NCBI RefSeq assembly: GCF_021347895.1
Contig: NC_067129.1
Location: forward strand, 29,611,690-29,675,689
Source: Acanthochromis polyacanthus
Taxonomy: Eukaryota; Chordata; Actinopteri; Pomacentridae
Direction: 5' to 3'
DNA: 64,000 nucleotides
Shown here: positions 32,126-44,089 of the stretch, piece after piece
Numbering within the stretch: the stretch's first letter is position 1
Layout of the letters: every line of letters starts with the position of its first letter
Position numbers and translations under genes: made by a program
The notes under the pieces: model-generated
What the model was told of the DNA's origin: nothing
Databases searched by the model: none
The model's input: only the letters and a program-made list of their open reading frames with translations

Positions 32126-33958
32126 GAGTTCCAGGTCCTTGAAGTCCACATTTATCACTTTTTAATGGACTTTTTCCATTATGTCTGAGCCTCAGAGCTT
32201 CATGAGTCCAGCAGATAGAACCAAGACATTTAGGAGGAGAATCACATCTGAGTTCTGGTTAAAACTGACACCAGATCAGTTCTACATCCACAACAGCATC
32301 AATATCATGGGACGTATCATAGTTTTGAGTCACAAAGAGACAAAACTGTCCCAATGAAATATAAAACGATCAAAATGTGACACTAAATGACAAAAACGAG
32401 ACATGGAACAAGAAAAACATGAGACAAAAATCACACAAGACAAGAGAAGTGAGACTGTAAATGTCAACAGAGAGAAGCAAACAAAATGACCACAGTGAGA
32501 AAAAACTGTCCCAAAGACAAACAAAACAACACAAAACTGGTGTAAAGTCTCTGAATGGAGGAAAATAATGACAAAGATGAGCACAAAACAAGAAAAATAG
32601 ATCAAAAATAAGAAGAACGAGACTTAAAATGACCAAAATCAGTTTTACATCCATCCAGGTGTCTCAGTCTAAAGACTAAATCTGGTTTCTGTTCATTTTC
32701 TCAGTAACCAGCTGTGATCATCAGTATTATGGGATGGATCCTGGTGTGAACAGTTTAGAGTCCTAGAAACAATCATTGGTTTCCTGGATGTGTTTCTGTT
32801 TTCTGATCATTCACCAGAGAAAACTTTACAAAGTGCATTCTGGGTAAACTTTAAGGCTCATATCATGTTGGTAGGAGGTTGGTCACAACTATTAGAGACA
32901 CAATAAACAGATCATTTTTCAACACATTTTGATAATTTTTGACAACTTTAGCTTATTTTGGGCAAAAAATTAGTAATTTAGGAGACATATCTGCTCACTG
33001 TAAGTCAGTTTTGGACGTCTTTTGAATCATTTTGTGCAACGTTTGAGTCATTCTGGACAAGTTCAGGTGGAAAAAAGTGCATCACATCAGGTTTCATTGC
33101 ATGCTGACATGAGCTTTAAGTTTTCTCAAATGTGCATTTTTTTTTCTTCAGTGAATTTTCAGAAAAAGGAAACGCATCCAGGTACCAGTGATTGTTTCTA
33201 TGACTGGTGCTGTTTTGTTGTTGTAAATATGACATATCCAGTGGTATCGATGCTAAAACTGGTTCTACAAAAACAGATTCAATGTTTAGATTTTGACACC
33301 TGGATGGATGTACAACTGATCTGGTCATTTTATATCTTGTTTTTGTTGTTTAGTGTTCATCTTTGTCTTTTTTTGTCTCCATTCTGTGATTTTACATCAG
33401 TTTTGTGTTGTTTTGTCTTTAGGACGGTTTTCCTCACTGTGGTCATTTTGTTGTTGTTGTTTTTGTCATTTTGTTTCTCCATTTTGACATTTAGTATCTT
33501 GTGTTTTTCTTGTTTTGTGTTTGGTTTTTGATGTTTTGAGGCTCATTTCTCTTGTTTTGTGTGATTCTATCTATCATTTGTCTTGTTTAATGTCAAGCCT
33601 TAGACCATTTTTGTCTTGTTTTGTCTGATTTCGTTTCATTTTTGTCATTCCGTGTCATATTTTAATCATTGCAGGTGTCTTTGGGACAATTTTGTCTCTT
33701 TGTGACATATGATACATCCCATAATATTGATGCAAAAAGCTGGCTACAGAAGCAATGAACTACAACTACATTTAGTGTTTAGACTGTGACATCTGAATGA
33801 ATGTAAAACTGATCTCGTGTCAGTTTTTATAAAAACTAAGATGTGTTTTTCCTCCTCAATGTCTTGTGTCTATTTGCTGGACTGATGAAGTTCTGAGGCT
33901 CAGAATTGATGGAAAAAATCCATTAAAAGGTGATAAATTTGGACGTGTAACTCCAAAT
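32126..33958. mobile_element. 1.8-kb foldback element with internal TTTTGTC arrays
   Basis: Left arm 32126-32350 and the inverse of right arm 33665-33958 share GGAGTT, ATTTATCAC, TTTTTAATGGA, TTCTGAGCCTCAGA-like, CTTCATGAGTCCAGCA-like, ACTGACACCAGATCAGTT-like and CACAAAGAGACAAAACTGTC words in the same order. The arms are diverged but extend over about 220-290 bp. Inner sequences repeat TTTTGTC-type runs on opposite strands (32330-32640 as GACAAAA, 33320-33680 as TTTTGTC), enlarging the inverted structure. No transposase frame. Class unknown. Confidence 0.6.
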
Positions 33959-34789
33959 TGTGTAAGAAAATATTCGCAGTGAAGACAAAACATTGAATGG
34001 CTTCATTAAACATACTAAAGTTACTGTAGACAGCAAATCATCTGTTTCTGAGGAGGCTCTGATTGATTTCATACAGAATGGCGCCGTTGAAACTCTACAT
34101 ATTAGCAAACATCCAGCAGACACAGAACAAACCGTTGTCCTGCCTGTAACGTTCTGCTATGTCAAGGCAGCAGCTCATAGAAACTCTGCAGCGACAGACA
34201 CGTTAAACCCTCCAGACGTCTGAAGTGGACATGAGCTGGAGGCTGAGAAGCTCCAGGCAGAAGCTCCTGCAGCGAAGCACTCCATCCAGCCCTCAAAGCA
34301 GCGCAGCGAGGCCACTGCACAGTCCATTATCTCCCAAAAAGAGTCATTATCCAGAGTCCTGCTGAGACGGAGAGAGGACCTGACGACTCGCCGAGTCCTC
34401 GGCCTCCCGCAGACTCTGGCTCTCTGCTCAGAGATTGATGGATTATGATCTGAACACTTACAAAATGTCTCAACTGCCTGCTGGTTGTAGAAGAAGGTGA
34501 ATCCAGACGACGGCTTTGAGATTTCATTGATCAGATCACAGATGGAGATGGGAGCTCAAGAACACAAAAGGCCAGGAATTTTGCAAACACTTGCAGGTTT
34601 GGGGGCTTTTTTGCATCAAAATCAATGAAAAGTAATCAAACTCAAAGTGTAACTTCCAGAAAAAAACATCTTTTTGCTTATCGACCATCGTCGGCTGTCA
34701 GCTTTATTCATTCTCCTGCAGCTAAATGAAGAAAAATCTCTGCTTGCAAGTTCAGCTGTTGATGTGTGTTCGTCTGATGAAACATCCAA
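33959..34789. other. intron 1 stretch, nothing recognised
   Basis: 34200-34560 is relatively GC-rich but shows no coding similarity on either strand. Confidence 0.45.
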
Positions 34790-35640
34790 TTAACATTTTG
34801 TTGATGGTTTTAGGTTTTCCTGAAGGATGTGGAGGTGATCCTCCTTCTTTGTTATTCCATTTACTTTGTGTAAAACTCCAGTTCCACAGAGCATGATGCT
34901 ACCGTCTCCATGCTTGATGGTAGGTTTGGTATCCTTGAGGTTTCAAAAAAGACCTGCCTAAGACAGTCTAAAACCACTCCTAAACCAGTCCTTAAAAGGT
35001 CTGAAACCAAGACCAAAATCAAACCGAAACAAGTCCAAAAACAAAACTGAAAACAGTTTTAGAAACAGTCCAAAACCAGTCCTAAAAAGTAGGGAAAAAA
35101 CAGCACAAAATCAGGACCAAACCAAACCTAAACTACTGCTATAAAAGAGTCCAAGACCCACACTAGACCGTCTGAAACCAGTCCTCATCCAGGACCAGAT
35201 CCAGAGTCAAATAAATCCTAAACCAACTTTAAATCACATCTAAAACCAGGAGAACCAAGACTGAAACCAAACATTAACCAGTCCCAAGAAAGTCCAGAAC
35301 CAGTCCAACATCCAATCTGGAACCAGTCCAGAAGCTCTTCTAGAAGCCCCAGAGCATGACACTGCCGCCACCACCATGCTTGATGGTAGGTTTGCTGTTA
35401 TTGGGGTTTCAAAAAAGACCTGCCAAAGACAGTCTAAAACCAGTCCTAAAGCAGTCCTAAAAAGATCTAAAACCAGGACCAAAATGAAACCTAAACTAAA
35501 ACTGTTCAGAACCAATCAGGATACAACCTGAAACCAGTCCTAAACCAAGACTGAGACCAGTTTTAGAAATCTGCCCTCGACAGTCTGAAACCAGTCCTCT
35601 GAAATCTGCTGAAAAGCCTGAAACCAGCAGACCAATTCTC
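34790..35640 (-). repeat. Tc1-derived repeat with CCAGTCC array (copy 1)
   Basis: Carries GGTTTTAGGTTTTCCTGAAG, TTTACTTTGTGTAAA and ATGCTTGATGGTAGGTTTGG, which on the minus strand decode to Tc1-type transposase pieces including IKHGGGSIM-like words. Twice (34900 and 35360) this passes into irregular AAAACCAGTCC repeats. The TGCTTGATGGTAGGTTTG anchor is duplicated about 465 bp apart. Confidence 0.65.
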
Positions 35641-36299
35641 TGGTTTCAGAAGTGGAAGTTCAACAACCTCTGGAGAGTTTCTCTGCTTTTCACCGTGCAC
35701 GGATTGTATGAAAGTACACACCAAGAGCTGAAAAATACACACTCAGCTGTGTATTTGCCCAAATAAAAAAGAAAAAACACTCAAACTGCCTTGAACACCT
35801 CCAGCTAACAGCTATCGCCTGCTAACAGCTGAGTTCAGTGTCTCCCAAACAGCTTAGAGGATATTATTAAAACTCGCCGGCAGATACAGCTGGAAAACAC
35901 AGAGATATCGGAATTTAAACCACCCTTAATGCCGCTAAGGATGCTGATAAAGAGTCTGCAAACACTGCTTCTGAGAGACAGTGTTTTTGGTTTTTAAGAA
36001 CTTGTTAAGAGGAGCCGGCTTCAAAGATTCCTTCCCTCCCGCCGCAATCACTAGGAAACTTCAAGCGACTTCACAATCTGCAGTTTCTTTAGTCTGTTTG
36101 TTCCTCGTTGTCAGCAAAACTCTAAAGGGAGCAGTCACATCTAGCATCTTTTCTCTTTAATGTACCAAAAGGATGAGGTCGCATCCTGCAGTAATGGTTA
36201 TAAAATGATTCTATAAGGTCAACCTGACTGTGATTAAAGTTTACATCCACTTGTAAAGACTGTGTAGATCATAATGGGCTTGAGTTTCCAGTGACTCCT
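35641..36299. other. intron 1 stretch, nothing recognised
   Basis: Unique-looking, no gene. Confidence 0.45.
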
Positions 36300-37935
36300 A
36301 TAAATGCACTCTTTTATAGATTTATTAAAGGTCTTCTGGAAATATAACTACATGTTCTGGGTCAAAAATATACATTCAGTAATTGTAATATTTGGTTAAA
36401 TGTCATTTTATGGCCATTTTCACCTCTACTAGGTTCTTTTGGTTTCAATCTTCTGGTTTATCTTTGACTCCTCTGGACAGAATTGGTGTATTTTAACTAC
36501 AGTTGTTGGTTTTCAGACAGACTTGTTTCTTCATCAGTCCACAGGTTCTCAGTGAAGTTATCAGTCAGAACTTTGGGTCTAGAACCTTCATTCCAGTCTG
36601 ATGGAACCATTTCTTTACCACGTCTGATGTGTGTTTGGACTCATTGTCTTGTTGAAACATCCAGCTGTGTCCAAGATCAACCTTCTGATGATGGTTTTAG
36701 GTTTTCCTGGAGAATGTGGAGGTAATCCTCCTTCTTCATTATTCCATTTACTTTGTGTAAAGCTCCAGCTCCACAGAGCATGATACTGCCACCATCATGC
36801 TGAATGGTAGGTTTGGTCTTCTTAGAATTAAATAAAGATCTGCCCAAGACAGTCCTAAACCAGTTTAAAACCAGGACTACAATTAAACTTTAACCAGTCC
36901 AGAAAAATGCTCAGAACCAGTCAGAATACAGACTGAAACTGGTCTTAAAAATTCAAAAACCAGTACAAAATGGGGACCAAAATCAAACCTAAACTACTAT
37001 TTAAAAAAAAAAAAGTCTAAAGCCTGCCCAAGACAGTCTGAAACTAGTCCTAAACCAGTTCTAAAAAGTCAAAAACTAGTACAAAATCAGAGCCAAAATC
37101 CAACCTAAAATACTATTTTTAAAAAAGTTGAAGACCCACCCTAGACAGTCTGAAACCAGCCCTCATCCAGGACCAGATCCAGAGTCCAAAAAATCTTAAA
37201 CCAACTTTAAATCACATCCAAAACCAGGAGAACCAAGACTGAAACCAGACATAAACCAGTCCAAAAAAAGTCCAGAACCAGTCCAACATCCAATCTGGAA
37301 CCAGTCCAGAAGCTCTTCTAGAAGCCCCAGAGCATGGCACTGTCACCTCCATGCTTGATGGTAGGTTTGGTGTTCTTGAGGTTTCAAAAAAGACTTGCCT
37401 GAGACAGTCTAAAACCAGTCCTAAAGCAGTCCCAAAAAGATCTAAAACCAGGACCAAAATGAAACCTAAACTAGTCCAAAAACTGTTAAGAACGTGGTAG
37501 GTTTGCTGTTCTTGGGGTTGAAAAAAGACCCACATGAAACCAGTCCTAAACCAGTCCTTAAAGGTCTAAAACCAGGACCAAAATCAAACCCAAATGAGTC
37601 CAAAAGAATGTTCGGAACAGGTCAGAATACACTCTGAAACCAATCCCAAAAAAAGTAAAATAAACAAATAGAAAAACAGTGCAAAATGGGGACCAAAACC
37701 AAACCTGAACTACTATTCTAAAAAGTCTCAAACCCGCCCCAGACAGTCTGAAACCAGTCCAGAAGCACTTCTAGAAAACCCCAGACCATCATACTACCAC
37801 CTCCATACTTGATGGTAGGTTTGGTGTTCTTGGGGTTAAAGGCCTCACCTTCAGTTTTTCTTCCATCTGACCACAGAACTTTCCTCCAGAAGGCCTTTTC
37901 TTTGTCCATGTGATCAGCAGCTTTAAGGTTCTGCT
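36300..37935 (-). repeat. Tc1-derived repeat with CCAGTCC arrays (copy 2)
   Basis: Begins with the shared TCCTCTGGACAGAATTG, CAGTCCACAGGTTCTCAGTG and ACCACGTCTGATGTGTG phrases. It then shows the hallmark GGTAGGTTTGGT anchor four times (about 36806, 37359, 37496, 37815), separated by AAACCAGTCC-type repeats. The right end still reads, on minus, FWRKVLWSDGRKTEGEAFNP then NTKPTIKYGGGSMMVWGF, identifying the parent as a Tc1 transposase with its first catalytic Asp. Confidence 0.7.
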
Positions 37936-39856
37936 TCTAGAGAAAGAACTTCCTTCTTCATGGATCCACTCAGCTCATGTTGCCGTAAAACCCTGTGGAC
38001 ACTAACAGCTACGTTGTTTTCACCTGTTGTGTTGCTGCAATGGTGCCTACTTCTAAAACTTAAAACCTAAAGTAACACACGGGTTGCATTAAACAGTGTC
38101 CTGAGCTCAGTGCTGGACCTGCTGTGGCGTTCTTGCTAATTTACAGCAGTGTTGATGCTGCTGGGATCACAGCCTTCACTGGCTCCAGTCCAAACCCTCA
38201 TGAGCTGTTCCAATAAGCTGCTTATTATCACTTCTGAGGGGAATAACGCCGCAGAAACGCTGAACTTCGGCCGTTAAACGCTCAGACGTGACAGCAGCTT
38301 CGTGTGGCAAAGCTGACAGTCAGACACAGTTTGGACTTCAGAAGGACACCGAGCTTTGATATGAAGCAGAGATTTACATCCCTGGGGAAAAAATGTCTTT
38401 TTTTTAAAGCTAAAACTACTTCTAAGGTTGTAAAACAAGTTCTAACAGCACAACGAAGTTCAGATTTTTCACATCACATGAAGAAAACGGCAGGAATTCA
38501 AGATACAGTACGACTGACAGCTTAATGTTGTTTGGAAAGTTTTTCTTTTAAAGTAAAAGACTTTGGAGACGTCACACCTCAGGGTCAGTTTAGTCGCCCT
38601 TCTGGAGCTTTCAGATACATCATATGAGGTTTCTGTTGGTTTTTATATTTCCTCTTGAGCTAAATCATAACAAATTAGCCAAATGTTGCCCTAAATTCTC
38701 TTCCAAATGTGTGTTTTTAAATGCTACTGCCACCCATTCATCTTACAAACTCAAATTTTACTTCCTTTAATATCCTTTAATAGTATTTTAACACGTTCTT
38801 CCTTGTATTTAATGCTGTTATTCATTAAAGAGTTGACTTTTTCTATCATCATCTTTCCATTAATACAATATTTCTGGCATTAAGTGCTCAAAACCATCCA
38901 AGAAAAAGACATTTAATGTGTCCGAAGTTTTAAAAATATCAGTGTAATGATGGTTAAAAAATAAAGGTTGTCAATCAATGTGAGAATGATGAATGAGTTT
39001 CATATTTGACACTGATTTAGACAATAATAACAGACCCCATCTGCTAGTCAGTCGTGTATTTTTCATTTCGCAGATTAATTAGTTGTTTGGGTCTGTTATG
39101 ATTTTTCAAATTCGGATAATCAGCAGTAAAAGAGCAGCTGTTTAGTGGGTTTAATTAGCAAAGTATGTTCTCAGTTGTTTCAATCTGAAACCACAAACAC
39201 AGCAAATCAGAAAAAGACAGTATTAAATCATCCCATATGTTTACATCTGTGTGTTTTTGCTCATTTGAAGGAAAATGTTTGATGTTATTTTTGTTTCAGT
39301 CACAAATTCAACAGGAAGAGGAGCCGGGGTTGATGGACGGGTCAGGAAAACATTCTGACATTAGAAACGTAGTTATTTCATGATTAAAACCACAATCCAA
39401 GAGTTGCTACCTCAATTAAGTACTTGTTTATCAAAAAAAGGGTTAGTTTTTGTATTTAGAGTTCACCAAAATTCGACCATAGTAGAGTCATATGAGTCAT
39501 GTTTGTCAGTGACAAATGTGTTTTGTTGTTTATTTTTGGAAAATATGCATTAGTTACGTCTGGACTTGTCATGTAGCTGCTAATTATGTGATTTAGAGAC
39601 GAGAACTCTGTGCCTGACCTCGTTAACGTTGCTTGGTGAAATTGAAGATAAATTTGTGACGCAGAATCAATAGGAACAAATGCGACGGCAAACTGCATCT
39701 TTTTGACTTTAAAGGCTGCAGATGAAGCTCAGATTCACATGAATACAGATCTACATCGACTTATCTCCATTTGTTGGTTTCAAACTGTGCTTCTTTCAAC
39801 ATTCGCCTCCTAACTAACCTCTTCCTCCTCCCAGCGTCCCTACTACAGTCTGGTAC
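37936..39856. other. intron 1 stretch, nothing recognised
   Basis: AT-rich unique-looking sequence without gene or transposon signatures. Confidence 0.5.
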
Positions 39857-39858
39857 TA

Positions 39859-40776
39859 CAGTCTGGTCCATGAATATTTAGACAGTGACCCAATTTTCAG
39901 CATTCAGGCTCTCTACACCACCACAATGGATTTGACATGAAACAATCAATGTGAGCTTTAAGTGCAGACTTTCAGCTTTAATTTGAGAGTTTTTGCATCC
40001 AAATCAGGTGAACGGTGGAGGAATTAAAACATATTTTTGATGGTGAGGTGGCCATACTACCACCACCGTGCTTCAACGATGAGGTGATGATACTACCACC
40101 ACCATGCTTCAACGATGAGGTGATGATACTACCACCGCCGTGCTTCAACGATGAGGTGATGATACTACCACCGCCGTGCTTCACCGATGAGGTGATGATA
40201 CTACCACCGCCGTGCTTCAACGATGAGGTGATGATACTACCACCGCCGTGCTTCAACGATGAGGTGATGATACTACCACCGCCGTGCTTCACCGATGAGG
40301 TGATGATACTACCACCGTCGTGCTTCACCGATGAGGTGATGATACTACCACCGCCGTGCTTCAACGATGAGGTGATGATACTACCACCGCCGTGCTTCAA
40401 CGATGAGGTGATGATACTACCACCGCCGTGCTTCACCGATGAGGTGATGATACTACCACCGCCGTGCTTCACCGATGAGGTGATGATACTACCACCACCG
40501 TGCTTCACCGATGACGTGATGATACTACCACCGCCGTGCTTCAACGATGAGGTGATGATACTACCACCACCATGCTTCACTGATGAGGTACAACTGCGCA
40601 GCCATTTGTTGTAATTCCTCCACTGTTTACCTGATTTGCACGTAAATACCCTCAAATTAAAGCTGAAAGTCTGCACATGACGCACATCTTGATCGGTTCA
40701 AATCCACTGTGGTGATGTACAGAGCTGAAATGTCGAACATTGTGTCAGTGTCTAAATATTTACGAACCCAAGTCTG
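39859..40776. mobile_element. mariner-like MITE with central minisatellite
   Basis: The left arm starts CAGTCTGGTCCATGAATATT and the inverse right arm CAGACTTGGGTTCGTAAATA. Both continue through TTTAGACA, CACCACA, TGGATTTGA and TGCAGACTTTCAGCTTTAAT to GGTGGAGGAATTA-like sequence, giving arms of about 165 bp. TA precedes the left end. The whole interior between the arms is the 36-bp minisatellite. Confidence 0.75.
40046..40590 (-). repeat. 36-bp minisatellite (array 3) encoding KHGGGSIITSS
   Basis: About 15 units of GATGAGGTGATGATACTA + CCACCGCCGTGCTTCAAC. On the minus strand each unit reads SVKHGGGSIITS or SLKHGGGSIITS; on the plus strand it reads DEVMILPPPCFN. A 36-bp unit divides by three, so several frames stay open for over 600 bases on both strands. 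The KHGGGSI core links it to Tc1/mariner transposase, as in arrays 1 and 2. Confidence 0.9.
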
Positions 40777-42158
40777 TTTTTCTGAGCATAAAAAGCAAAA
40801 ATCAAGCCGTTCCATCCTTCCTTCTTTCCCTCCAACACTGGTGATATCACAATTCCATTTTAGTTTTCAAGTTACAGGTAGCAAAAGCAGCTTTTTTCTC
40901 ATATCAAAAGCAAATATTTTCAGAGTAATAATAAAATGAAAGTGGATCAACAGGTGGATTCTCGACAGAAATTCTTAGAGTCAGACCTGGAGCATCATTT
41001 ACACATTTTATCCTCATCAGATCTCTCTTTAACATCAGTTAAGACCTTTTTAAGAGACTTAAATGAGGGAAAATTTAGAGTAAACAGAAATTTCACTGCA
41101 AAACTTGCCTTCAATATGAGATAAGCCACATTCTCTCCAGCCTTAACTCATTACTATGCTGCTTTTAAAAGGAATATTCTGCTAAAAAATGTACGTTTCA
41201 TGTTGAAAAACTCTTCCTCCATCTCACCATCGCTTTTCTCATTAACATAATCAACCCAGTGAAGAAAACGACTTTCACACTTTGACTTCAAAGACTTTTT
41301 TTTCCTCATCTGAATCCTTTTTACATGTATTATGAACTGTATCTGGTCCTGCTTTAATGCCCTCGTCTGCTCTGTGTTCTTACAAAAACTGCTGAAAAAA
41401 TATGCAAAAAAGCCTCCTGAAAGAAAACACTGCAGCTGCTTATGAAAGGTCTCCAGCTGTTGCCTCCACAGTAAAAGCTAAACAATCCGGAGTGTTTGTG
41501 GAGTTTCAGGGCTGCAGAGAAGCTCATCTGAAAGCTGAGCCCACTGGAGGAGTCCTTTGGAGAAGTTTCAGTCGATGTTTGGTTGCTTCTACAGACAAAA
41601 CTACAAAATCCCTGGAGCCGCTTCGCTTCAGGGGCAAACTGCAGCGATGTGGATGTGGAAAGGTGCAGCAACACGACCGCAAACGACACAGAAAAACTCC
41701 TCTAACTGAATAAATCTTTTAAAAAACACACAATGTGCTTAAAATGAATGGTGCTCCTTTATATTCTGTGTGAGGGAAACTGGTTTTAATCCGCTCTGAT
41801 CTTCAAGCGTCGCCTCGTCCACGAGAGCGGCCGACAGAAACCAACAAGGGGGAAGAAAATATCGGCTACAAATGTCTCTAACAAGACGTATGTGGGAAAA
41901 AGCCAGAATGGGATTAGAGTATTGATTTTTATCTACTTCAGTGAAGCCATAACAGCCCACAGGGAGCACTCAGACACACAACACAGACGCTGCTCACATT
42001 GTTCCTTCCTCCTCCCCTTATTTGTCTTTTGTTCCATTTGTCTTCTGCCATTAAAAGTTTACAACGAGGAAGAAACACGAAGGAACGCTGCTTTCAACGG
42101 CGTGACGGGAGGCTCGGCTTTTACTGGAGGAAATGCTCCTCAGACTCTGCTGCAAGCT
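40777..42158. other. intron 1 stretch, nothing recognised
   Basis: The open frames at 41354-41713 on both strands do not resemble known proteins. Confidence 0.5.
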
Positions 42159-42166
42159 TTAATACA

Positions 42167-43185
42167 GGGGTGGCAAACATGCGGCCCGCGGACCAAAACC
42201 GGCCCTCAGAGGGTCCAAAGCGGCCCGCAGGACGACGTTGTAAAATGTGGAAATTAAAGAGAAGACATTAACTGCAAATTTTCAATGAATAAACCTGTAA
42301 ATTTAAAATAACTTCCAGACAAGTTGTTTGGATCATGAAATACTGCGTTGCTCTTTTGTCATTTTGTCTCATTTTTGTAATATTTTGTTGGTTTTTGTCT
42401 TTTTAAAAGGAAAACACTATCATTTGGTTCCAGATAACTGTGACTGAATGTTTTGTGCTTTTGTAGATCATCTGTGATCTGCAAGTTGTAAGTTTTTCAG
42501 AATATACTTTTTTCTCTAAAGCAAAGGAAAAGTTTGTGTTTTTCAGTATTTCTAGCTTATTATTCTGTGATTTTACTGGTCCGGCCCACTGGAGATCTAA
42601 CTGGGCTGAATGTGGAAGCTGAACTAAGAGGTGTCAGGGATGTGGGGTGTGGTGTACCCAGGTGCAGACACAATTTACAGACGGCCTAGCTTTATGGAAA
42701 AAAGGTTTATTTAAACAAAAACACTACTAACTGAAAACAAGACTGAGGTGGCTTCAACAAACTAAACAGCGGCAAACAACAGGACGGAGGAAAAGTACTC
42801 ACACTCAAGGAACTATGGCAGACGGCGAACAAACAAACTGAAGACCAAACAAAAATCACTAAGTCCAAAAGTGCAAATTCTTAAACGGGGGAAGCAGAGT
42901 AATCCTGTGAGCAAATGTAGTCCAGGGGTAACGAGGGAACGGAGATGGGAACAAAGTGAGTCCAAGACAATGAACCAGCGGCAACTAAGAGAAATGGCCG
43001 GGCTTAAATACAGAGGGGAGGACCAGGTGAAATGAATCTGAGCTGACTGCATCAGGTGACAACAATCAGGGACCAAGTGCAGAAGGAGACAGAGAGACCA
43101 GACAACACAGAAGGAAAAAACAGGAAAAGGTACCAAAAGGCAGCAACAGATGCAGAATCCTGACAAGAGGAGTTTGACACCTCTG
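42167..43185. mobile_element. hAT-like element, second copy, split by another insertion
   Basis: Termini CAGGGGTGGCAAACATG and, reversed, CAGAGGTGTCAAACTC. Flanking CTTTAATA (42159-42166) and CTTTAATG (43186-43193) match at 7/8. Internal phrases GAGAAGACATTAACTGCA, GATTTTACTGG and TGGGCTGAATGTGGAAGCTG match the 11661-14605 copy. Its TTTTGTC stretch is only about 60 bp, giving the unexpanded form. Confidence 0.8.
42632..43165 (-). mobile_element. TG...CA insertion with AGAGG duplication (solo-LTR-like)
   Basis: Starts TGTCAGGGATG and ends AGAATCCTGACA, flanked on both sides by AGAGG (42627-42631, 43166-43170). On the minus strand a TTTAAG box sits mid-element (about 43010). 534 bp with 5-bp duplications suits an LTR left by recombination; the inverted TGTCAGGA ends could also fit a short-TIR DNA element. 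Confidence 0.65.
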
Positions 43186-43193
43186 CTTTAATG

Positions 43194-44089
43194 TACAGAG
43201 AACTTTTCAAAAGCACAAAAAAACAAAGAAACTTTAGCCACATGCCAGCCAAACTCCTCGTTCAAGCTAATTAAATGCTAAATTATCACATATTGCACCA
43301 CATTAACCCTGCAGAGCATCATCTGGCAGCATCTGGTAACGTAGACACGACAGTTTTCATCTGTATCTGCAGTCAAATACGACAAATTTAGCTGTGAGAT
43401 GCTAAATAATCTCCCAAGGCGATGGAAAAAGAAGTTGAGAGCTCCTTCACAGAGGTAACAGATTTAAATTTTTGCAAAGCAAAGATATGAAGACGCTTAA
43501 AAACTGAAAATAAATGAGATAAAGATTCAATTAAAGTCTCCTCCACTAACTATTTTCCACTAATTTGCTTCCAAAGGTGCAAATTTCTCCAAGAAAACAC
43601 CAACAAACATGCAAATAGGTGAATCTAACAGCTTCATTTCTGTTCAGATGTTAACTTGAGAAAAAAAAACAGGTCAGCAAAGACACATTTGTCAGTTGAG
43701 TCAGTACTTGATCAATTCTAATCACTAGCTCTCATCTTCTCTCGGTTGAAACGGCGAGAATGAAAGCGAGGAATCGATGGACGCGTCAATAGGAGGAAAG
43801 TTATGACTGTCTGAACGTAATAACACCACACGCTTTAATTCCAGCGCTAACACCTGAATCTGCACATAAATCACAGAGCAGCGTGTTAGTTTTACTGCAG
43901 GATCTTGTTTAATTCCTTCATTTTCAGTAGATAGTCGATTGTTTCACGCTTTAATCGTAGATGTGCAGCTTCTCTTCTTGTATATGCATCATAAAGAGAC
44001 ATAATACCAGCTAAAAACATGCATTTTACTCATTTTACAAGCTTTTTCTGCCACTTGTTGGTCTAAATTCATCTAAAACCCAAATAAAT
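43194..44089. other. intron 1 stretch, nothing recognised
   Basis: Unique-looking AT-rich sequence. Confidence 0.45.

Noticed and set aside
31501..32151. Overlapping open frames on both strands as a possible gene
   Set aside because: No family resemblance, no exon partners, and composition like the surrounding intron.
39978..40685. Open frames on both strands across the 40-kb minisatellite
   Set aside because: A 36-bp unit without stops keeps frames open automatically; the array lies inside a MITE and has no gene context.
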